NCBI RefSeq assembly: GCF_009938205.1
Contig: NZ_AP019654.1
Span: 62,001-126,000 of the forward strand
Source of the DNA: Vibrio panuliri
Lineage (GTDB): Bacteria > Pseudomonadota > Gammaproteobacteria > Enterobacterales > Vibrionaceae
Reading direction: 5' to 3'
DNA length: 64,000 nt
How positions within the stretch are numbered: the first letter of the stretch is position 1; each line of letters starts with the position of its first letter. The notes below the pieces were generated by a model, which saw only the letters and a program-made list of their open reading frames with translations, made no database searches and was not told the origin of the DNA. Positions 57,479 through 64,000 of this stretch are shown here, one piece after another. The position numbers and the translations under genes were made by a program.

Positions 57479-57530
57479 TTGTCATCCTCGAGAGGCGTAG
57501 CCGAGTTGGGGATCTTTAGTTAGGCGCTAG
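57479..57530 (+). repeat. TGTCATYC repeat, copy C (left half only)
   Basis: The sequence TTGTCATCCTCGAGAGGCG and GTAGCCGAGTTGGGGATC are present, but the right half is absent. The element ends two bases before the recG stop codon, directly at the 3' end of the gene. Confidence 0.7.
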
Positions 57531-57532
57531 CT

Positions 57533-59611
57533 TTACGCTTTAGAATAGATATCGCGTTCACCCAGCCAGCGATTGATGATTGCCAAAGCATTTTGTGGGT
57601 AATTGTCATGAATATGACGCGCAATGCGCTGAACTTCGGGAACTAAGCGCTGATCTCGAACTAAATCGGCAATCTTGAAATCTGCCATGCCAGTCTGTTT
57701 GGTTCCAAGCAATTCACCGGGACCACGAATTTCCAGATCCCGCTGAGCAATCACAAATCCATCATTGCTTTCGCGCAATACGCCAAGGCGTTTTTGGGCT
57801 GTCTTTGATAGCGGAGCATGGTAGAGCAACACGCAGTGACTGGCCACCGAGCCCCGACCCACTCGGCCACGTAACTGGTGAAGCTGAGCTAAACCAAGGC
57901 GTTCTGGGTTTTCGATGATCATCAAGCTTGAGTTTGGTACATCTACCCCGACTTCGATAACGGTCGTTGCGACCAAAAGGTTCAGCTTGTTGTCTTTGAA
58001 TGCCTGCATCACGGCTTGCTTTTCTGCTGGTTTCATTCGCCCGTGAACCAAACCAATGCTGACGTCGGGGAGCAGACGCTGTAATTCTTCAGCGGTATCG
58101 GCTGCGGCCTGCGCCTCCAACACTTCTGATTCATCAATCAGCGTACATACCCAATACGCTTGTTTGCCTTCATTAAGGCAAGCATGACGTACACGCTCAA
58201 TGATATCGTTGCGTTTGGTGTCAGGGATCGCGACAGTTTGAATTGGGGTTCGACCCGGTGGTAGTTCATCAATCACCGAGGTTTCCAAGTCTGCGTATGC
58301 AGTCATCGCCAGAGTGCGAGGAATCGGCGTGGCAGTCATGATCAACTGGTGTGGGAAGCTACCTTGCTTCTCGCCTTTAGCGCGCAGTTCTAAGCGCTGG
58401 TGGACACCGAAACGGTGCTGCTCATCGATGATCACCAAGGCTAAGTTGTGAAACTCGACATGCTCTTGGAATAGGGCATGCGTACCGACCACCATCTGCG
58501 CTTCACCACTGGCAATTCGTGCCAGCTCAGTTTCTTTCGCCTTACCTTTCAGTTTGCCTGCTAGCCAGCCGACTTGAATATTCATTGTTTCAAACCAATT
58601 AGCAAAGTTGAGCGCATGTTGCTCGGCAAGCAGTTCAGTCGGCGCCATTAATGCCACTTGGTAGCCATGTTCGATCGCGCGCAGCGCTGCCAGCGCAGCA
58701 ACGAGAGTTTTACCTGAGCCTACATCGCCTTGTACTAAACGCATCATAGGATGGGGTTTAGCAAGATCTTGCTCTATTTCATTAACGACACGCGCCTGTG
58801 CATTGGTTGGTGAAAATGGCAGTTGGCTAAGTAGCTGTTGCTTAAGGTGATCAACTGGCGGTAGCGGAATCGCGACATCTTGTTGACCTTTGCTGCGCAC
58901 GGCTAGCATCGAGAGGTTTTGCGCTAGCAACTCCTCCATAATCAAACGAACTTGTGCTGGGTGTTTTCCTTCATCAAATTGCGCTAAATCGATATCTGGC
59001 GGTGGACGATGAATAGTATGCAGCGCCTCTGCCAATGTAATCTGATGTGGATAGAGACCACTTGGTAGCAACTCTTGTACTGCGGCTTTATCAAGTAGTG
59101 ATAGTGCTTGGTCGGTGAGATTACGCAGGGTAATTTGGCGCAATCCGTCGGTGGTTGGGTAAACCGGTGTTAGGCTTGGCTCACTTTCTACGGCTTGGTT
59201 TGGTGCATAGAATTTATAGTCTGGATGAACGATTTCTAAGCCGTAGTTGCCGCGTTTTATCTCACCATAAGCGTGTACGGTTTTGCCTTCAGAAAAGTTG
59301 TTTTTCATGCCGGCGGTAAAGTTAAAAAAGCGTAGAGTTAGCGTGCCGTTTCCGTCGCTAATCTTAACCGTCAGCATTTTGCGCTTACCAAATAAGGTAT
59401 CTACGCTCATCACTTTGCCCTGCACCGCAGCCCAAAGACCCGCATGCAATTTAACGATAGGATAAACACGAGTTCGGTCTTCGTAGCGTAGCGGTAAGTG
59501 GAACAATAAGTCCTGTACGCTGCACAAGCCTACTTTTTCCAATTTTTCCGCTACTTTGGCACCGACGCCACTTAAAGACGTAAGCGGAATAGCAGACAGA
59601 AGTTGTGACAT
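57533..59611 (-). CDS. recG: ATP-dependent DNA helicase RecG
   Basis: A 692-residue branch-migration helicase that reverses stalled forks. A wedge/OB domain comes first (LTSLSGVGAKVAEKLEKVG at the start, then SDGNGTLTLRFFN). The SF2 motor follows with Walker A GDVGSGKT, the DEQH box (IIDEQHRFG) and motif VI QLRGRVGRG. The ATG at 59611 (MSQLLSAIPL) is the homologous start. A longer frame from 59716 runs into a repeat element and is rejected. It is on the same strand as trmH, spoT, rpoZ and gmk. Confidence 0.97.
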   Translation of the reverse strand: MSQLLSAIPLTSLSGVGAKVAEKLEKVGLCSVQDLLFHLPLRYEDRTRVYPIVKLHAGLWAAVQGKVMSVDTLFGKRKMLTVKISDGNGTLTLRFFNFTAGMKNNFSEGKTVHAYGEIKRGNYGLEIVHPDYKFYAPNQAVESEPSLTPVYPTTDGLRQITLRNLTDQALSLLDKAAVQELLPSGLYPHQITLAEALHTIHRPPPDIDLAQFDEGKHPAQVRLIMEELLAQNLSMLAVRSKGQQDVAIPLPPVDHLKQQLLSQLPFSPTNAQARVVNEIEQDLAKPHPMMRLVQGDVGSGKTLVAALAALRAIEHGYQVALMAPTELLAEQHALNFANWFETMNIQVGWLAGKLKGKAKETELARIASGEAQMVVGTHALFQEHVEFHNLALVIIDEQHRFGVHQRLELRAKGEKQGSFPHQLIMTATPIPRTLAMTAYADLETSVIDELPPGRTPIQTVAIPDTKRNDIIERVRHACLNEGKQAYWVCTLIDESEVLEAQAAADTAEELQRLLPDVSIGLVHGRMKPAEKQAVMQAFKDNKLNLLVATTVIEVGVDVPNSSLMIIENPERLGLAQLHQLRGRVGRGSVASHCVLLYHAPLSKTAQKRLGVLRESNDGFVIAQRDLEIRGPGELLGTKQTGMADFKIADLVRDQRLVPEVQRIARHIHDNYPQNALAIINRWLGERDIYSKA

Positions 59612-59705
59612 AACACCAAGCTCATTAACTAAGATGCAGATAGTTAACCATTTGGCTGTGTTTTTGTACAGGGGAAAGTTGGTTGGCAACGCTAAAGGTA
59701 AAGGT

Positions 59706-59811
59706 TGCCATTCCATACCGCGTGAAAGCGCGTGATAGGGGAGCTGACTCTAGTTTTAATATGGCACTTAGCTAGAGATCCCCAACTCGGCTGCGCCTCT
59801 TGAGGATGACA
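59706..59811 (-). repeat. TGTCATYC repeat, copy D (full length, reverse)
   Basis: Read on the minus strand it begins TGTCATCCTCAAGAGGCG and ends GGTATGGAATGGCA, 106 bases. The GC hairpin CGCGC-TTTC-ACGCG is intact. It lies just upstream of recG. Confidence 0.75.
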
Positions 59812-59868
59812 AAAGTTGCTGGTTATTGGATTGCGAACTCGGGAAGATGGAAATCGAAAAGGCAAGGT

Positions 59869-59908
59869 TGTCATTCCATACAGCGCGAAAGCGCGTGATA
59901 GGGAATCT
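59869..59908 (-). repeat. TGTCATYC repeat, copy E (right half only, reverse)
   Basis: On the plus strand TTGTCATTCCATAC is followed by GCGCGAAAGCGCGTGAT and AGGGAATCT. Sequence just outside it (AAAGGCAAGGTT) also resembles the flank of copy D (AAAGGTAAAGGTT), which suggests local duplication. It ends 25 bases from the trmH stop. Confidence 0.65.
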
Positions 59909-59933
59909 GGTTCTACTTTCCAAAATCTCGATG

Positions 59934-60617
59934 TTATTTTTTCTGCATCTCCGCCCACCAAGCGTCGTCAGCGACGATTTGACCTTCGTCATCGAGTGGT
60001 GGGTATGGCAGATTTTTGCGTTTTGCGACTTTGGCTAGTACAGGATGACCACGTTCAAACAGAGTGCGGTGAATCACTTCTTGTGGCAAAGCGCTTTGTT
60101 CATTGTTGTACATGCCCGCTTCTTGGCGTTGACGCTGTGCTTCGTAAAGAATGATTGCACTGGCAACGGAAACATTCAGCGACTGCACCATCCCCATCAT
60201 TGGAATGATAATGTCTTGGTCAGCCAGTTTTTTGGCTTGCTCAGACGCACCAACTTTCTCACTGCCGAGGATAATTGCCGTTGGCTTGGTGTAATCAATT
60301 TGGCGAAAGTCGACGGCGGTATCGGACAAGTTGGTGACGAGAATCTGCATCCCTTGCGCTTTGAGCTGTGCAACAGCATCTTCGATGGTGTGATGGTTAT
60401 CCACCTCAACCCAGTTACGTGCGCCTGCCGAAGTGTGGGTTAAGGTGCGCATTTTATCCGGCCAGATAGCGTGGATCTTATGTAAACCAGCAGCGTCTGC
60501 TGTGCGCACAACCGCTGAGACATTATTGGGTTTATGCACTTCTTCCATGCACACGGTTAGGTCGGTTTGGCGAGCCTTGAGTACTTGTTGGATACGTTGG
60601 TAGCGTTCTAGATTCAT
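59934..60617 (-). CDS. trmH: tRNA (Gm18) 2'-O-methyltransferase TrmH
   Basis: A 227-residue SPOUT methyltransferase that modifies G18 of tRNAs. It matches E. coli TrmH throughout: LTVCMEEVHKPNNVSAVVRT, ILGSEKVGAS, DQDIIIPMMGMVQSLNVSVA (the knot and AdoMet site) and LAKVAKRKNLPYP near the end. The ATG at 60617 gives MNLERYQRI, the homologous start; an ATG four codons upstream is possible. It follows spoT, as in E. coli. Confidence 0.96.
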   Translation of the reverse strand: MNLERYQRIQQVLKARQTDLTVCMEEVHKPNNVSAVVRTADAAGLHKIHAIWPDKMRTLTHTSAGARNWVEVDNHHTIEDAVAQLKAQGMQILVTNLSDTAVDFRQIDYTKPTAIILGSEKVGASEQAKKLADQDIIIPMMGMVQSLNVSVASAIILYEAQRQRQEAGMYNNEQSALPQEVIHRTLFERGHPVLAKVAKRKNLPYPPLDDEGQIVADDAWWAEMQKK

Positions 60618-60635
60618 AACTATGGTCATTAAAAA

Positions 60636-60668
60636 TAAGGCCCTTGAAACGGCGAAGTCTCAAGGGCC
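60636..60668 (-). terminator. Hairpin between spoT and trmH
   Basis: GGCCCTTGA and TCAAGGGCC (60639-60668) form a perfect 9-bp stem followed on the minus strand by TTATTTTTA. It lies 17 bases past the spoT stop and just before trmH, so trmH translation starts within a terminator-like context. Confidence 0.7.
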
Positions 60669-60685
60669 AGAGTTAGCAATATCTG

Positions 60686-62806
60686 TTAGTGTTTGCGGCG
60701 ACGGACACGCAATGTCTGTGGCATCGCTTTAATGCGACGCATAATACTGGCTAGATGCACACGGTCTTTGGTCGTCAGCAACACTGTGACAGTATAAAGG
60801 CGACCATCGCGCTCTTTAGTCGAGAGACCATGAATATTTGAGCCCGTCTTAGAGATGACATTGGTGAGTTCTGCCAAAGCCCCTTGGCGGTTTTGCACGT
60901 CCACCCGCAGCTCAGCAGTAAACTCTTGGTCATAATCTTCTGACCACGCCACTGCCATGTACTTATCTGGCTCTCGTTGATAACCGCGTACGTTTGGACA
61001 CGTTTCACGGTGAACGACTAATCCTCGACCCGGAGAGACGTGAGCAATAATGTGATCATCTGGAATTGGATGACAGCAGTTAGCAAACGTCAGCAAAATA
61101 CCTTCAGCTCCGCGAATCGGCAGCTTCTTGGTTCCGTTGCTAGGGATTGAACTTGTTGTCGTTAACTCATCAGTATCACCGAGCAAGCGACGAGCAATGA
61201 CGATACTCATCAACTCACCTAGACCGATGGCTGCCAATAGGTCATCAACGCTTTCCAAGCGCAGGTCAGTCAGTACTTCCTGAATGTTCTCTGGATAGAT
61301 TGAATCAATATTGTGGCGACCAAGTGCATGGTTAAGTAGTCGACGACCTAGGGTAATCGATTCTTCACGACGCATGGTCTTAAGCACTTGACGAATCTTT
61401 GTGCGAGCACGCGATGTCACGACGTAGTTTAGCCATGCAGCATTCGGACGCGCACCAGGCGCACTGATGATCTCGACCGTTTGCCCATTCTTCAGCGCTT
61501 TGCTTAGTGGGTATGGATTGCGATCCACTCGCGCACCCACACAGGCATTACCAACGTCAGTATGTACCGCATAAGCAAAGTCCACCGCGGTTGCACCCAA
61601 CGGCAGTTCAACGATACGTCCTTTTGGCGTAAAGACGTAAATCTCATCTGGGAACAGATCGGATTTTACGTTTTCGATAAATTCAAACGAGTTACCAGCG
61701 CTTTGTTGCAGTTCCAGCAAGCTTTGCATCCAGCGTTGCGCTTTTACTTGCGCCGTTGTGCCTGTACGCTCGCCGTTGCCTTTGTATGACCAGTGCGCAG
61801 CTACACCTTTATCCGCCATTTGATCCATATCTTCAGTACGGATCTGCACTTCTACAGGGACGCCGTGAGGGCCCACCATTGAAGTGTGGATAGATTGGTA
61901 GCCGTTTGCTTTAGGTACTGCGATGTAATCTTTCACGCGACCTGGACGCGGCTTATACAAGCTGTGGACTTGACCAAGTACGCGATAACAAGTGTCAGCA
62001 CTGTCGACAATCACGCGAAATGCGTAGATGTCCATAATGGTGTGGAAACGCTGCTCTTTGGTTTTCATCTTGTTATAGATGGAGAACAGGTTTTTTTCAC
62101 GACCGACCACGCGAGCTTTAAGACCGACATCTTCTAGACGACCCTCGATTTCACCGTGGATACGTTGGATCATCTCTTTGCGGTTACCGCGCGCCGCTTT
62201 GACCACTTCTTTAAGAACGCGGTAGCGGTTTGGATAGAGGGCTTCAAAGCCAAGCTCTTCCAGTTCTGTCTTAATATTATGGATACCAAGGCGGTGTGCT
62301 AGAGGTGAATAGATTTCAAGGGTTTCACGGGCGATACGACGCTTTTTGTCAGGGCGCAAAGCACCCAGCGTACGCATATTGTGTGTGCGGTCAGCCAGCT
62401 TGATCAGAATAACGCGGATGTCTTGCACCATAGCAAGGACCATCTTGCGGAAGTTCTCTGCTTGAGCTTCTTTGCGATCACGAAATTTAAGCTTATCCAG
62501 CTTAGATACACCGTCCACCAATTCAGCGACTGAGTTGCCAAATTGTTCTTCAAGGTCTTCTTTGCTGACGTCACAATCTTCGATGACATCGTGCAGCAGA
62601 GCCGCTTGCAGTGTCTCAAGATCCAGACGCATTTCAGCCAGGATGCGAGAAACCGCAACAGGGTGGATGATATAAGGTTCCCCGCTCGAACGGGTTTGCC
62701 CTTCATGGGCATTTTTCGCTACCACATAAGATTGACGCAGAGCCTCAATTTGAGGCTCTGTTAGGTATTCTTGGGCAACGTCTTTGAGGCTATCGAATAG
62801 ATACAA
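60686..62806 (-). CDS. spoT: (p)ppGpp hydrolase/synthetase SpoT
   Basis: A 706-residue bifunctional alarmone enzyme. The hydrolase HD domain is intact (HPVAVSRILAEM, HDVIEDC, LADRTHNMRTLG). The synthetase domain (about 230-345) includes KANGYQSIHTS and VEVQIRTEDMD. A TGS domain (about 385-445, FTPKGRIVELP), a helical/zinc-like region (FANCCHPIPDD) and a C-terminal ACT domain follow. The start is TTG, as in E. coli spoT, giving YLFDSL. It lies 36 bases after rpoZ in the conserved gmk-rpoZ-spoT-trmH-recG order. Confidence 0.98.
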   Translation of the reverse strand: MYLFDSLKDVAQEYLTEPQIEALRQSYVVAKNAHEGQTRSSGEPYIIHPVAVSRILAEMRLDLETLQAALLHDVIEDCDVSKEDLEEQFGNSVAELVDGVSKLDKLKFRDRKEAQAENFRKMVLAMVQDIRVILIKLADRTHNMRTLGALRPDKKRRIARETLEIYSPLAHRLGIHNIKTELEELGFEALYPNRYRVLKEVVKAARGNRKEMIQRIHGEIEGRLEDVGLKARVVGREKNLFSIYNKMKTKEQRFHTIMDIYAFRVIVDSADTCYRVLGQVHSLYKPRPGRVKDYIAVPKANGYQSIHTSMVGPHGVPVEVQIRTEDMDQMADKGVAAHWSYKGNGERTGTTAQVKAQRWMQSLLELQQSAGNSFEFIENVKSDLFPDEIYVFTPKGRIVELPLGATAVDFAYAVHTDVGNACVGARVDRNPYPLSKALKNGQTVEIISAPGARPNAAWLNYVVTSRARTKIRQVLKTMRREESITLGRRLLNHALGRHNIDSIYPENIQEVLTDLRLESVDDLLAAIGLGELMSIVIARRLLGDTDELTTTSSIPSNGTKKLPIRGAEGILLTFANCCHPIPDDHIIAHVSPGRGLVVHRETCPNVRGYQREPDKYMAVAWSEDYDQEFTAELRVDVQNRQGALAELTNVISKTGSNIHGLSTKERDGRLYTVTVLLTTKDRVHLASIMRRIKAMPQTLRVRRRKH

Positions 62807-62842
62807 ACTTTAGGCCCGGAAGATAGTTGTAGAGAAAGTCTA

Positions 62843-63115
62843 TTAGCGACCGTGAGCGATGCTGCTAACTGCTGCCAGTTCCGCTGCTTCTTGCTCTTGT
62901 TGCTCTTGACGCTCACGTGCATCAAGGATTTCTTTCGTGATAAGACCTTCTTCGATTTCGCGCAGAGCGATAACCGTTTGCTTATCGTTCTCTTCTGGCA
63001 CTAGTGAATCTTTGCCGCCAGTTTGCATTTGACGTGCGCGGCGTGCCGCAATCAGTACTAGGTCGAAACGGTTGCCAACTTTTTCAACAGCGTCTTGAAC
63101 AGTTACGCGTGCCAT
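62843..63115 (-). CDS. rpoZ: RNA polymerase omega subunit
   Basis: A 90-residue subunit that aids RNA polymerase assembly and forms part of the ppGpp site. The conserved start [20 protein letters not shown] and ARRARQMQ are present, with a Glu/Gln-rich C-terminal tail. Between gmk (about 120 bases) and spoT. Confidence 0.98.
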   Translation of the reverse strand: MARVTVQDAVEKVGNRFDLVLIAARRARQMQTGGKDSLVPEENDKQTVIALREIEEGLITKEILDARERQEQQEQEAAELAAVSSIAHGR

Positions 63116-63237
63116 GAGGACTCCAAATAGTTAACTAAAATTTTGAATGACGAGAAATTATACAGCTTAAAGTCAGTATATTCTAGCTTAAGCATGATAT
63201 CGCGGTTTCTCGTCGGTGAATGGCTTTTGGGAGACTC

Positions 63238-64000
<763 letters not shown>

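Noticed and set aside
59612..59716. N-terminal extension of recG
   Set aside because: Runs into repeat copy D; RecG homologues begin near MSQLLSAIPL.
59692..60154. Several short ORFs around the repeat copies D and E
   Set aside because: They are made from repeat sequence or are antisense to trmH, and lack ribosome binding sites.

Overview
The window looks like chromosomal DNA of a Vibrio (Gammaproteobacteria, Vibrionaceae). The evidence is the gene order hslR-hslO-pckA beside a gspC-N (eps) type II secretion operon, the block envZ-ompR-greB-tex-bioH-comF-nfuA-nudE-cysQ, the block recG-trmH-spoT-rpoZ-gmk, a chitobiase of the Vibrio type, and protein sequences that closely match known Vibrio and enteric orthologues. 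The assignment rests on recognition, not on a database search.

Layout. Positions 1-670 hold the 3' end of a 23S rRNA, a 5S rRNA and tRNA-Ser(UGA). Next come a sulfatase/LTA-synthase-like membrane enzyme, an AT-rich gap with a possible 20-residue peptide, pdxY, add and a GGDEF-EAL protein (1.3-8.9 kb). The nitrogen regulon core glnG-glnL-glnA follows with recognisable NtrC sites and a sigma-54 promoter, divergent from typA (9-15.6 kb). A mixed run contains an AAA ATPase, a DUF2959-type lipoprotein, yihY, dtd, yiiD and an AsmA-like protein, then pckA, hslO and hslR (15.7-24.6 kb). A complete 12-gene type II secretion operon gspC-N occupies 24.8-36.0 kb.

The most interesting part is 36.2-43.3 kb. 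It holds a RocR-like sigma-54 activator and a convergent four-gene operon: fold-III PLP decarboxylase, APC antiporter, ornithine-racemase-like enzyme and a second APC permease. A good -24/-12 promoter precedes the first gene. I read it as a D-ornithine/D-lysine decarboxylation module: import, racemise L to D, decarboxylate the D centre, exchange the diamine.

The rest (43.3-64 kb) is mostly core: envZ-ompR, hpt, greB, tex, a small unknown gene, bioH, comF, nfuA, nudE, cysQ, chitobiase, recG, trmH, spoT, rpoZ and gmk. A family of about 105-bp structured repeats with TGTCATYC termini clusters around chb, recG and trmH (54.0-59.9 kb). No IS element, prophage, integron or CRISPR array was seen, and no gene looks broken.
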